From Methylococcaceae bacterium (GTDB lineage: Bacteria; Pseudomonadota; Gammaproteobacteria; Methylococcales; Methylomonadaceae): 35,452 nucleotides of DNA. Position 1 is the stretch's first letter, and each line of letters opens with the position of its first letter. Shown here one piece after another: positions 9,412 through 18,572 of the stretch. Below the pieces are notes generated by a model. It saw only the letters and a program-made list of their open reading frames with translations. It was not told the origin of the DNA and searched no databases. The position numbers and the translations under genes are program-made. The stretch covers positions 1 to 35,452 of the forward strand of contig CANNKH010000006.1 in NCBI GenBank assembly GCA_947504985.1, in the 5' to 3' direction.

Positions 9412-9897
9412 ATGGCAATGACCCTGTTAACTCATTTCAATCAATCTGGCGAAGCCCATATGGTCGATGTTGGCGAAAAACCGATAAGCCAACGCATCGC
9501 CATCACTGAGGGCTATATCACAATGCGTCCGGAAACACTCAAACTCATCATCGATGGTGGGCATAAAAAAGGTGACGTCCTGGCAATAGCTCGAATAGCA
9601 GGCATTATGGCCAGTAAAAAAACAGCCGATTTAATCCCATTATGTCACCCGCTCCCTATCACACATGTTGAAATAAACCTCAATCCAGACCTTGATAGAA
9701 ACGGTATACACTGTCAAACCACAGTAAAAACCAACGGACAAACTGGAGTAGAAATGGAGGCATTAATGGCAACAACCTGCACCCTACTCACCATCTATGA
9801 CATGTGTAAGGCCGTAGATCGAGGAATGACTATCCAATCTGTCCGATTATTGGAAAAAAATGGGGGCAAATCGGGGCATTGGCAACAAACGGAATGA
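9412..9897 (+). CDS. moaC: Cyclic pyranopterin monophosphate synthase
   Basis: Converts the MoaA product (3',8-cyclo-dihydro-GTP) to cyclic pyranopterin monophosphate (precursor Z). The 161-residue protein has [17 protein letters not shown] at the start, the [15 protein letters not shown] segment, the [20 protein letters not shown] helix and MCKAVDRGM, all typical of MoaC, at normal family length. It starts at ATG 9412 (a second ATG two codons later is equally possible; no clear Shine-Dalgarno for either). Divergent transcription from moaD-moaE places the substrate- and product-handling enzymes of the same pathway side by side; moaA and moaB are not in the window. Confidence 0.96.
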   Translation: MAMTLLTHFNQSGEAHMVDVGEKPISQRIAITEGYITMRPETLKLIIDGGHKKGDVLAIARIAGIMASKKTADLIPLCHPLPITHVEINLNPDLDRNGIHCQTTVKTNGQTGVEMEALMATTCTLLTIYDMCKAVDRGMTIQSVRLLEKNGGKSGHWQQTE

Positions 9898-9992
9898 TAC
9901 AAGTTTTCTTTGGGGTCAACTCAATATTACCCTAGATTTGTTACACTATTTTCAACCTTGAGCGACTTATCAAATTAACAGCAGAGACCATT

Positions 9993-11036
9993 ATGCCGAT
10001 TACCTTAAAAGACCTTGCCGATAGATGTAATGCTAAAATTGAAGGCGGAGATCCATCAACAATCATTTCGTCAGCAGCGGATATCACCACTGCAAAAAAC
10101 ACGCAGGTCACACAACTAACAAACAAGAAATATGCTCAATATATCAAAAACTCAACAGCCAGTGCCTGCTTTATTGCCGAAGACTTTGTGGTCGATTCCA
10201 CCCCTAAAAGCATGGCCTTACTTATCAGCGCCGATCCTGAAATAAGCTTTATCAAAGCCGTTGAATTATTGCATCCAGAACGAAACTATCAACGTAGCAT
10301 CGCCTCACAAGCCGTACTGGAGGCTAATGTAACGCTAGGCAATAACTTGTATATCGGCCCTTATGCCATCATCGGAGAAAATGCCCGTATAGGCGATAAC
10401 AGTGAAATATTATCAGGCGCCTATATCGGTAAAAATACTAAAGTGGGTAAAAACTGCAGAATTTACCCTTATGCTGTTATCTACGACAATGTAAGCATCG
10501 GCGATAATGTCATTATCCATTCTGGCGCCATTATCGGTGCTGACGGCTTTGGCTATAAATTCAGAGACCATCGGCATATCAAGGTTCCTCAGGTCGGTAA
10601 TGTCATCATTGAAGATAATGTCGAAATCGGTGCCAATTCTTGTATAGATAGAGGCGCATTAGGCGACACGGTGATCGGCACGGGCAGTAAAATAGATAAT
10701 CTCGTGCAAATCGGCCACAATAATAAAATTGGTAATCACGTTATTATGTGCGGTCAAGTTGGTGTCTCCGGCTCATGCCATATTGAAGACTATGCCGTAC
10801 TGGCAGGTAGTGCCGGTATTGCCGATCACGTTACCATTGGACAGGGTGCTGTCGTTATGGCGCGCTCCGGCGTAGCTGGCAATATTAGTGCTGGCACCCA
10901 TGTTTTTGGGAGTCCAGCCAAAGACAAACGTACCGCTTATAAAGAACAAGTCGCTATCAGTAAATTGCCGGAACTATTAAAAAAAGTAAAACAACTGGAA
11001 GAAAAAATTAATGCGCTTGAAAAAAGAGAGGACTGA
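9993..11036 (+). CDS. lpxD: UDP-3-O-(3-hydroxyacyl)glucosamine N-acyltransferase
   Basis: Third step of lipid A synthesis: adds the second hydroxyacyl chain to UDP-3-O-acyl-glucosamine. The 347-residue protein has an N-terminal uridine-binding domain (about 1-100), then a left-handed parallel beta helix made of hexapeptide repeats such as [18 protein letters not shown] (about 105-310), and a C-terminal coiled-coil helix (about 320-347). The catalytic histidine is in NLVQIGHNN (His242), and GADGFGYKF is a family signature. The gene is alone here; lpxD usually sits with bamA-skp-fabZ-lpxA. It may be a relocated single copy or a second paralogue, which the window cannot decide. Confidence 0.95.
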   Translation: MPITLKDLADRCNAKIEGGDPSTIISSAADITTAKNTQVTQLTNKKYAQYIKNSTASACFIAEDFVVDSTPKSMALLISADPEISFIKAVELLHPERNYQRSIASQAVLEANVTLGNNLYIGPYAIIGENARIGDNSEILSGAYIGKNTKVGKNCRIYPYAVIYDNVSIGDNVIIHSGAIIGADGFGYKFRDHRHIKVPQVGNVIIEDNVEIGANSCIDRGALGDTVIGTGSKIDNLVQIGHNNKIGNHVIMCGQVGVSGSCHIEDYAVLAGSAGIADHVTIGQGAVVMARSGVAGNISAGTHVFGSPAKDKRTAYKEQVAISKLPELLKKVKQLEEKINALEKRED

Positions 11037-11164
11037 GAGAATGTCGAAAGCCTGTCAACACTACAAACCTTATGCTCTTATGTAATTAAGTTGTCATGAT
11101 TCTCCCCTAAAATCGTGAAGGTGTTAAGCCGATTTCCGGCTTTCGAAAAGTTTACCGGTTATTT

Positions 11165-13261
11165 ATGCTTGAGAGTCAAAAAAGCCATAACATCACACCA
11201 TCAGCTGAGTTCACCGTACCTTGTGTGCGCGATTTAACTCTGGCAGTAAAACCCATAACGCTGAACACTCCTATTTTAGATGTACTTAGTCTGTTTCAAA
11301 ACAATGCTGATTTATCTGCTTTACCAGTCATGGATGAAAATAATAAGTACTTCGGCATTATTTCGCGACGTAATTATCTCAACTTAATGACTCGTGCCTT
11401 TGCACGCGAACTTTATGCACGTAAAAAACTGGATATATTACTGGTTGGTAATGCTGATATTTTCGTAGCTCCCCTCATTGCTAATGCCGAAGATCGCATT
11501 GACCAAGTCATTGTTGATTTTTTAAGCCGCGATCCCGGTATCAAATACGAAGCGCTACCTGTCATTGGCAAAGATGGCATTATTGGCGTAGTCAAAATTG
11601 CCGACATGATGTTAAAAATGTCACAATCACAAGGTCATCTTATCGAAACCATGCAACAATTGAGCGCTCGATTAAATGATGAAGTCGCCAACGCTTCTGC
11701 GCTGCAAAAAAACTTACTTCGCCCGCCACTTATCGAATTACCCGGCGTGCGCGGTTTGTCTACCATGATTACCTCAAGCGAAGTAGGCGGAGATTTTTAT
11801 GATTATTATATGGTAGACGGACGCTGGGTTGTTATTTTGATCGGTGATGTGAGTGGTCATGGCATCGCGGCCGGCACTATTGTCTGCGCCGCCAAAGCTG
11901 GCGTTAATTTTCTGGAAACTGAGAAAGAAAAAGAACCTCACAAAATACTTTCCCGCCTAAGTAATATCATTTTTAACACCGCTCACCAATCGTTATTAAT
12001 GACCATGTTTGCGGTATGCCTAGACACACGTACAGGAGAATTGCGCTACGCTAACGCGGGTCATCAATTTGCCTATGTCTACCGTTCGATGCTTAGCCAA
12101 TTGGACAGCCTAGAACTAGGCGGTTTACCGTTAGGTAAAAACGAAAATACCGATTATGAACAGGAAATAACAGAGATTGATCTAGGCGACCGACTGTTTC
12201 TTTACACTGATAGCATTGTTGAAGAAGAAAATGCTGAAGGAGAGTGCTTTGGCTATGAGCGCCTAGAGGAAGTACTGGTTAATCATGGTGAAAGTGACAT
12301 CGAAACACTGAACGGCAGTCTGCTTGATGCACTAACGCTTTATCTGGGACGATCGGTCTTTTTTGATGATGTCACCATATTTTGTGTGGAACACTTCGAA
12401 AAAACAGCTGAATTTGGCAACCCTCACATTACAACCGAATCAACGCCTGGGGTTATTGAACAAGTACATTTCACAGATACTTTTTACCGAGCTAATTTTA
12501 ATAAAACCATTTCTCCGAGCATTCAACGCCAAGCGGTAATATTACTGGCGGAGCAAAACTTTTCCGATCTGATTCCTAGCTTATCCGCACAAGGGGTAAG
12601 GCGAATATTGTTACAGGATCATCCTATTAATCAGCAATTGGGCTGGGGAACATTACTTAATCAACATCAAAATAGTAGCACCGACGATTTGGTCTCACTG
12701 CTACGTTCTCCAGACCAGCGCCGGGAATTTTATTTTACCCATACCGAAGACAAAACTTTCATCATCAATGAAATTGACGCTTGGTTACAAGAACAATCGA
12801 TACCTAATCCTGACCGCTTGGATGCGGCCATCTTTCTATTGGACGAGTTGATTGAAAATGGACTTTGCGCCGCACCTCGCGATGGTAAAGGACGCCCCCT
12901 CTATCCCAAAGGGACATCACGAGAACTGGGAACCGATGAAATATTGCGACTGGATGTCTCTATCCAAAATGGCCTATTAGGCATTTCATTAACCGATAAC
13001 TGGGGAACATTGACACCCAACGTATTCCTAAACCGTTTATCTCGGAATATTCAAGGTATAGGACTCGATGCGGGTGTCGGTGGTGGCGGACTTTATCTAA
13101 TTTGGCGCATGTCCGATTATTTACAGTTGCGGGTTTTTCCTAATCAGCAAACTCAAGTCTGTGCATTCATGGATTTTAAAACCCATTTTGATCCAGAAGC
13201 AGATAAGGGCTTTCAATTCTTATATCACAGCGAATTATACGAGGCGATTAACGATGACTAA
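11165..13261 (+). CDS. CBS-PP2C(SpoIIE)-HATPase partner-switch phosphatase/kinase
   Basis: A 698-residue cytoplasmic signalling protein. Residues about 25-150 form a CBS pair, with SALPVMDENNKYFGIISRR and ALPVIGKDGIIGVVKIADMM as the two hallmark strands. A helical linker (155-185) leads to a PP2C/SpoIIE phosphatase with its metal motifs GGDFYDY (208-214), GDVSGHG (227-233), YTDSIVE (347-353) and DDVT (401-404). Residues about 530-672 form an RsbW-like ATPase: N box DELIENG (560-566), DNWGTL (611-616) and a G-rich lid GVGGGGLYL (637-645). Both opposing activities thus sit on one chain, as in Pseudomonas HsbR and Vibrio SypE. The stop overlaps the next gene's start by 8 bases, and that gene encodes the obvious STAS substrate. 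The exact target and CBS ligand are unknown. Confidence 0.88.
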   Translation: MLESQKSHNITPSAEFTVPCVRDLTLAVKPITLNTPILDVLSLFQNNADLSALPVMDENNKYFGIISRRNYLNLMTRAFARELYARKKLDILLVGNADIFVAPLIANAEDRIDQVIVDFLSRDPGIKYEALPVIGKDGIIGVVKIADMMLKMSQSQGHLIETMQQLSARLNDEVANASALQKNLLRPPLIELPGVRGLSTMITSSEVGGDFYDYYMVDGRWVVILIGDVSGHGIAAGTIVCAAKAGVNFLETEKEKEPHKILSRLSNIIFNTAHQSLLMTMFAVCLDTRTGELRYANAGHQFAYVYRSMLSQLDSLELGGLPLGKNENTDYEQEITEIDLGDRLFLYTDSIVEEENAEGECFGYERLEEVLVNHGESDIETLNGSLLDALTLYLGRSVFFDDVTIFCVEHFEKTAEFGNPHITTESTPGVIEQVHFTDTFYRANFNKTISPSIQRQAVILLAEQNFSDLIPSLSAQGVRRILLQDHPINQQLGWGTLLNQHQNSSTDDLVSLLRSPDQRREFYFTHTEDKTFIINEIDAWLQEQSIPNPDRLDAAIFLLDELIENGLCAAPRDGKGRPLYPKGTSRELGTDEILRLDVSIQNGLLGISLTDNWGTLTPNVFLNRLSRNIQGIGLDAGVGGGGLYLIWRMSDYLQLRVFPNQQTQVCAFMDFKTHFDPEADKGFQFLYHSELYEAINDD

Positions 13262-15212
13262 TGCTAAGTTACAAATTCAGCAACAACCAAGTACAGAAAA
13301 TCTATCACAACAATTCGCGCTGATTGGAACAATAGACGTAGACGCTTCCGGTGTTTTGGAAACACTTTATGTTTTACCCTCAAGAGCGACCGCAGAATTA
13401 AATTTTGCCCAAGTCGAGTGGGTCAACTCAATGGGTCTAGCACAACTACTTAAGCTTTTTGAGCATTGGCAAAAACAAGACATTAATATCCGTGTCACTC
13501 GTGCCAACCAAACAGTATGCTTACTATTTAACCAAACAGGTTTAGCCCATTTACTGGCTGATGGACACCTTGGCACACATGGAGCTTCAAAAACTGAAAG
13601 CGCCGATACACAACAATCGGTAATACCTACACCTATATTGCAAATTCAGCCACTACCGTCTACCCATTTGCTTCAGCAGCAATTTGTTCTTATTGGCAAT
13701 ATTGACGTAAGTGCTGTACAGCTATTAGAACCACTTTATGTCCTTCCAGAAAACTGTACTGTCGAATTAAATTTTGCCCAAATAGACCGTGTCAATTCAA
13801 TGGGATTAGCGCAATTACTAAAGCTATTTGAATACTGGCAAAAACAATATATTACTATCCGGGTAACTAACGTCAACCGCATGATTACCGTGCTGTTTAA
13901 AATGACAGGTTTAACCCGTTTTTTATCAGAATCACAAGCGCCCGCACCTGAAACTAAAAATATTTCTATTGAATCTTCAACGCAACCAGAAGCGATTCAT
14001 CAAGTACCTACTGATTTGCTCGCAGTAACTACATTACAAATTCAACCCCAACCTTCTGCTACAGCACTGGTACAAAAATTTAACATGATCGGCATTATTG
14101 ATGTTGATGCTGTGCAACAGTTAGAAACGCTTTATAAACTTCCACAATATTGCGCAGTGGAATTAAATTTTTCCCAAGTGCAACGCGTTAACTCAATGGG
14201 GCTTGCGCAGTTACTTAAACTATTCGAGCATTGGCAACAACAGCAAATCAATATTCATATTACAAACGTCAATCGCATGATTGGTGTATTGTTTAAAATG
14301 ACAGGACTTACTCGCTTTCTGTCCGATACGCCAATCCCAGCTATTCGGTCTCAAGTCCCCACACAAGCATTAACACCGGCACCTGTGCCGATAACTCAAC
14401 AAATACAGATGATTAGCCGTCCTGACCTGCTAAACCATCATCCGGTTACTAGCACCGATAAACTTAATCTTTGGGTAAGCGCACAAAGCAGTCAGCAAAT
14501 GAATGGCTGGTACTTTTTCAATACCTATTTGCAAAGACATTTAGGACGTGAAGTGCATTTGGAGCTGGCTCATGGTGCAATGGGCGAACACCTTAAAAAA
14601 ATTGAGCATATGGACATTGTGTTCACAAAACCTTTTGAAGCTACCCGTTTATTTCTTGAACATAATTTTAAGCCGTTATTGCGTCCTATAGATCAAACAG
14701 ACGAAGTTACTCTCCTTGTGCGAGCCAATGACGCACGCCAAAATCTGACTGAATTTCAAGGTGGAAAAATAGTAACCGCCGCATCGGACAATTTTGTTTA
14801 CTTGTTAGGTCGCTTTCTATTAGAAGAAAATGAGTCAGCAATGGCTGGCATGGAATATCTGTTTTCTGGTCATGATATTAAAGCCTTGCAAATGCTACTT
14901 AAGGGATCGGCCGATATCCTCTTTATGCTAAGCGACACCTATCGGGGTCTATCTGGCTTAACACGAAAAAATTTACGCGAAATTGACCAAAGTGAAACCG
15001 CTTTTGCTTTTCACTTGTTTAGCATTGCACCGCAACATGCCGCATTAGGTTCAGCATTGTCCAATGTTTTGCTGGACATGAGTCTCGACAGCCAAGGCAG
15101 ACAAGTTCTTGCAGATTTGGGCATACCTGGCTGGGTTAAACCAACACAGGATGAATGCGATATGCTAGCGATGCTGTTTAATCGCTATACTGTAAGTAGC
15201 GTACCTCACTAA
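13254..15212 (+). CDS. Triple STAS protein fused to a PhnD-like ligand-binding fold
   Basis: A 652-residue protein with no signal peptide or membrane segment. Three STAS (anti-anti-sigma type) domains occupy about residues 5-104, 129-225 and 261-357. Each contains the block VNSMGLAQLLKLF, with Ser59, Ser182 and Ser314 at the position of the SpoIIAA phosphoserine (DSSGLG in classic members; Asp is Asn here). Gln/Pro/Thr-rich linkers separate them. Residues about 402-645 look like the PhnD-type phosphonate/phosphate periplasmic-binding fold (strands LNLWVSA, MDIVFTKPFEA, GKIVTAA; end QVLADLGIPGWV). ATG 13254 was chosen because GAGG precedes it and STAS begins at once; the frame is open further upstream inside the phosphatase gene. 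The 8-base overlap implies stoichiometric co-production. Likely substrate of the upstream kinase/phosphatase; output unknown. Confidence 0.82.
   Translation: MTNAKLQIQQQPSTENLSQQFALIGTIDVDASGVLETLYVLPSRATAELNFAQVEWVNSMGLAQLLKLFEHWQKQDINIRVTRANQTVCLLFNQTGLAHLLADGHLGTHGASKTESADTQQSVIPTPILQIQPLPSTHLLQQQFVLIGNIDVSAVQLLEPLYVLPENCTVELNFAQIDRVNSMGLAQLLKLFEYWQKQYITIRVTNVNRMITVLFKMTGLTRFLSESQAPAPETKNISIESSTQPEAIHQVPTDLLAVTTLQIQPQPSATALVQKFNMIGIIDVDAVQQLETLYKLPQYCAVELNFSQVQRVNSMGLAQLLKLFEHWQQQQINIHITNVNRMIGVLFKMTGLTRFLSDTPIPAIRSQVPTQALTPAPVPITQQIQMISRPDLLNHHPVTSTDKLNLWVSAQSSQQMNGWYFFNTYLQRHLGREVHLELAHGAMGEHLKKIEHMDIVFTKPFEATRLFLEHNFKPLLRPIDQTDEVTLLVRANDARQNLTEFQGGKIVTAASDNFVYLLGRFLLEENESAMAGMEYLFSGHDIKALQMLLKGSADILFMLSDTYRGLSGLTRKNLREIDQSETAFAFHLFSIAPQHAALGSALSNVLLDMSLDSQGRQVLADLGIPGWVKPTQDECDMLAMLFNRYTVSSVPH
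13266..14324 (+). repeat. Three tandem STAS-coding repeats
   Basis: Units at about 13266-13565, 13638-13928 and 14034-14324 encode closely similar STAS domains. The core VNSMGLAQLLKLFE.WQ is identical in all three, and the tail FKMTGLTRFLS is identical in units 2 and 3 (unit 1 has FNQTGLAHLLA). Third-codon positions differ between units, so the duplication is not very recent, and units 2 and 3 are the closest pair. Confidence 0.85.
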
Positions 15213-15255
15213 TTGCTATCTAAGTTCAGTAACGCAAATTTATCTGCACCTGCAC

Positions 15256-15291
15256 CTCGCTGCTTTTTCAAAAGCGGCGAGATGTACTTTT
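15256..15291 (+). terminator. Probable terminator of the STAS gene
   Basis: CTCGCTGCTTTT (15256-15267) pairs with AAAAGCGGCGAG (15270-15281), 12 bases with one T-G type mismatch and only two loop bases between them, about 44 bases after the STAS stop. The downstream run is ATGTACTTTT, a poor T tract, so efficiency is uncertain. It lies between convergent STAS and glnS genes. Confidence 0.5.
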
Positions 15292-15334
15292 AAATAACAG
15301 GTGCGCAACCAAAATCAGCAAATAAACGCCAAAT

Positions 15335-16999
15335 TTAGTCCTTTACCCATCCCTCCCGCAAAGTTACCGTTCGGTTAAATACTAATTTGCCATCGCTACT
15401 ATCTACCGCATCCAAACAGAAATAACCGGTACGTTCGAATTGATAGCGATTTTCCACGTTAGCCTTCGCCAAACTAGCTTCCACACGACAATCGGTAAGC
15501 ACTTCCAGAGAATCTGGATTTAATGCATCCAAAAAGTTTTCTTCATTATCCGGCTGTGGCACGTTAAACAAACGATGATATAAACGCACTTCAGCAGGAT
15601 ACGACTGTTGTTCAGAAACCCAATGGATAACCCCTTTCACCTTGCGACCTTCAGGATTTTTACCCAGCGTCTCAGGATCATAGCTACATTGCAGTTCGAT
15701 AATATTGCCGTCAGCATCTTTGATAACTTCATCGCATCTAATGACGTAAGATCCGCGTAAACGTACTTCACCACCAACAATCAAACGCTTATATTTAGGT
15801 GGCGGTATTTGTGCAAAATCATCCTGTTCAATCAAGATAACTTTTGAAAACGGCACTTGGCGCTTACCCAGTTCGTGACGTTGCGGATGATTGCTGATTT
15901 CCAGCGACTCAACTTGTCCTTCTGGATAATTGCTAATGACAACACGTAAAGGTTGTAAAACAGCCATTGCACGCCAGGCATTTTCGTTTAAATCTTCACG
16001 GATGCAGTATTCCAACACTCCCATTTCTATCCACGAGTTCTGCTTGGTCAGGCCGATACGCTCACAAAAATCGCGTAACGCTTTCGGCGTAAAACCGGCA
16101 CGACGTAAACCGGCAATCGTTGGCATACGCGGATCGTCCCAGCCGTTAACATACTTTTCAGTGACAAGCTGATTAAGCTTACGTTTGCTAACAATGGTAT
16201 ATTCCAATTGTAATCTAGCAAATTCAATTTGTTGGGGATGGCAAGGCGTATGTAATTGATCTAGCACCCAATCATACAAAGGGCGATGATCTTCAAATTC
16301 CAGTGTACACAACGAATGGGTAATACCTTCAATCGCATCAGAAATGCAATGCGTGTAATCGTACATCGGATAAATGCACCAGTCATTCCCGGTGCGTTGA
16401 TGATGCACACGGCGAATCCTGTAGATTGCTGGATCACGCATATTGATATTGGGCGATGCCATATCAATCTTGGCACGCAGTACATATTGACCATCAGCAA
16501 ACTCCCCTGCCCGCATACGCTTAAACAAATCCAGATTTTCGACTACAGAGCGGTTACGATCTGGGCTTGCTTTACCAGGCTCGGTCAATGTGCCCCGATA
16601 AGCTCTAATTTGTTCAGCAGATAAGCTGTCAACATAAGCTTGTCCTTGTTCGATCAGTTGTAAAGCATAGCGGTACAACGGCTCAAAATAATCGGAAGCA
16701 TGACATAATTCATTCCACTTAAAACCTAGCCATTGCACGTCCCGCTTAATGGACTCCATATATTCAATGCTTTCTTTTTCTGGATTCGTATCATCAAAGC
16801 GCAGATGACATGCCCCGTTATTTTCTATAGCAATGCCAAAATTCAAACAAATGGATTTGGCATGACCAATATGTAGATAGCCATTCGGCTCAGGTGGAAA
16901 ACGGGTAACGACTTTGCCGTTGTTTTTGTTGTTGCTAAGATCATCAGCAATAATCTGACGAATAAAATTTGACGGGAGTTGATTATCGTTAGTAGACAT
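15335..16999 (-). CDS. glnS: Glutaminyl-tRNA synthetase
   Basis: Charges tRNA-Gln directly with glutamine. The 554-residue class I synthetase has [16 protein letters not shown] (HIGH at 43-46), [10 protein letters not shown], the KMSK equivalent VSKRK (270-274), and [25 protein letters not shown]. It is followed by the two C-terminal beta-barrel anticodon-binding domains (about 335-554), ending [14 protein letters not shown]. Length and order match E. coli GlnRS. No Shine-Dalgarno is obvious before the ATG at 16999. A perfect 15-base palindrome sits about 20 bases upstream. The gene is divergent from xseA and convergent with the STAS gene. Confidence 0.97.
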   Translation of the reverse strand: MSTNDNQLPSNFIRQIIADDLSNNKNNGKVVTRFPPEPNGYLHIGHAKSICLNFGIAIENNGACHLRFDDTNPEKESIEYMESIKRDVQWLGFKWNELCHASDYFEPLYRYALQLIEQGQAYVDSLSAEQIRAYRGTLTEPGKASPDRNRSVVENLDLFKRMRAGEFADGQYVLRAKIDMASPNINMRDPAIYRIRRVHHQRTGNDWCIYPMYDYTHCISDAIEGITHSLCTLEFEDHRPLYDWVLDQLHTPCHPQQIEFARLQLEYTIVSKRKLNQLVTEKYVNGWDDPRMPTIAGLRRAGFTPKALRDFCERIGLTKQNSWIEMGVLEYCIREDLNENAWRAMAVLQPLRVVISNYPEGQVESLEISNHPQRHELGKRQVPFSKVILIEQDDFAQIPPPKYKRLIVGGEVRLRGSYVIRCDEVIKDADGNIIELQCSYDPETLGKNPEGRKVKGVIHWVSEQQSYPAEVRLYHRLFNVPQPDNEENFLDALNPDSLEVLTDCRVEASLAKANVENRYQFERTGYFCLDAVDSSDGKLVFNRTVTLREGWVKD

Positions 17000-17020
17000 G
17001 GGTATTTATTCAGTGCGTTA

Positions 17021-17035
17021 TTGAAAGACTTTCAA
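17021..17035. promoter_or_regulatory. Perfect palindrome upstream of glnS
   Basis: TTGAAAGACTTTCAA is a 7-1-7 perfect palindrome, extended outward by GTT/AAC after one mismatched position. It lies 22 bases upstream of the glnS ATG in the spacer shared with xseA. It could be an operator or a hairpin in the glnS leader; nothing else in the window repeats it. Confidence 0.25.
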
Positions 17036-17193
17036 CAACAAAGGATTAAGGATGAATGTTAAGATGATTTTACTCGGGAACGGTGGTTATTAAACCGCGC
17101 CATATATCCATACTACTGTAATTGAAAACCTCAGTAAAGCCCCGCGCTTTTCAATATCAGCATCTAAAAATTCAGTATTAAAAACAATTGAAC

Positions 17194-18555
17194 ATGCTTA
17201 ATTCAACACACTCCGTACCACAGCGCGCTATCCTGACAGTTACCCAACTCAACCGCGCAACCAGCCAATTACTCAGTAACCATTTTCTGACAGTGCTGGT
17301 TGAAGGTGAACTATCTAATTTGAGCACGCCCTCTTCGGGGCATCTGTATTTCTCGCTGAAAGATGCTAACGCCCAAGTACGGTGTGCCATGTTTAAAAAT
17401 CAACAGCGCAGACAGAGCTTTAAACCTGAAAATGGCAAACAGGTCATTGTTAAGGCACAAGTCAGCCTGTACGAGCCTCGTGGCGATTATCAACTCATTG
17501 TGGAATCCTTGGAAGAGGCGGGTGACGGCGCGTTACGTCGTGCTTTTGAGGCGTTAAAACGTCAGTTGTCCGATGAAGGCCTGTTCGATGCCATCCATAA
17601 ACAATCTTTACCCCCCCTGCCCCAAACCATCGGCATTATCACCTCACCCAGCGGTGCGGCGGTCCGAGACATATTAACGGTATTAAAAAGACGTTTTGCT
17701 GCCATACCGGTGCTTATTTATCCGGTTGCGGTACAAGGTGAAAACGCCAAACTTGAAATTGCCGACGCGATTAATCGAGCAAATGCAAATCCACTTTGCG
17801 ATGTCATTATTCTAGGTAGGGGCGGCGGCTCGCTAGAAGATCTCTGGGCATTTAATGAAGAAATCGTTGCTCGGGCTATTTTTGCCAGCGTAATCCCGAT
17901 TATCTCCGCAGTAGGTCACGAAACTGATTTTACCATTGCTGATTTTGTCGCCGACCTTCGCGCACCCACGCCTTCAGCCGCTGCAGAACAGGCTACTCCA
18001 GACAGCTTGGCATTACTGGAGCGATTTATTTATCTGGAAAATCGCCTGCAAAACTATTTACAACGCCGACTGCGTGAACAACAACAAACTTTAGACTGGC
18101 TAAGCAAACGCCTGCAACAACAGCATCCCGGTAAAAAACTAGCCAAAAATGCGCAACGCGTCGACGAACTTGAGTTAAGGTTAAATCAGGCGATACGTTT
18201 AAAATTACGCCACCAGAAAAATCAGCTAGCTACCCAGCAAGCCAAGCTTGGACAACATAATCCAGCCGAAAAAATAAGTCGCTATCAGCAAAAACTAGAT
18301 TATTTACACCAACGCTTACCTATAGCCATTACTTATCAACTGGAAAAACGGGATCAGCAACTAAACCACGCCAGTCAAACCTTACACACGGTGAGTCCAT
18401 TGGCAACGCTAAACCGAGGTTATGCGCTCGTAATAGCACCATCGTCACAAAACATCATTCGATCCGCCGGGCAATTGGTTATAGGTGACATGATAGAAAC
18501 GCGCCTTGGACAAGGACGCTGTACCAGCGAAATAAAAACCCTAGATCTAAACTGA
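17194..18555 (+). CDS. xseA: Exodeoxyribonuclease VII large subunit
   Basis: Catalytic subunit of the single-strand-specific exonuclease VII. The 453-residue protein has an N-terminal OB fold (about 10-105, with GELSNLSTPSSGHLYFSLKD), then the nuclease core with GIITSPSGAAVRDIL, VIILGRGGGSLEDLWAFN and ISAVGHETDFTIADFVADLR. A long helical, Gln/Arg-rich coiled-coil region (about 265-390) follows, ending in LNRGYALV. ATG 17194 is preferred over an in-frame TTG two codons upstream; no clear Shine-Dalgarno supports either. The small subunit xseB is not adjacent. It converges with trkH, the stops being 17 bases apart with no visible terminator. Confidence 0.96.
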   Translation: MLNSTHSVPQRAILTVTQLNRATSQLLSNHFLTVLVEGELSNLSTPSSGHLYFSLKDANAQVRCAMFKNQQRRQSFKPENGKQVIVKAQVSLYEPRGDYQLIVESLEEAGDGALRRAFEALKRQLSDEGLFDAIHKQSLPPLPQTIGIITSPSGAAVRDILTVLKRRFAAIPVLIYPVAVQGENAKLEIADAINRANANPLCDVIILGRGGGSLEDLWAFNEEIVARAIFASVIPIISAVGHETDFTIADFVADLRAPTPSAAAEQATPDSLALLERFIYLENRLQNYLQRRLREQQQTLDWLSKRLQQQHPGKKLAKNAQRVDELELRLNQAIRLKLRHQKNQLATQQAKLGQHNPAEKISRYQQKLDYLHQRLPIAITYQLEKRDQQLNHASQTLHTVSPLATLNRGYALVIAPSSQNIIRSAGQLVIGDMIETRLGQGRCTSEIKTLDLN

Positions 18556-18572
18556 TAATGACAAAACACCAC

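Noticed and set aside
13161-13253. Upstream in-frame start of the STAS gene inside the phosphatase gene
   Set aside because: The extra 31 residues come from another frame of the phosphatase coding region and precede the STAS domain without adding a recognisable element; GAGG marks 13254.
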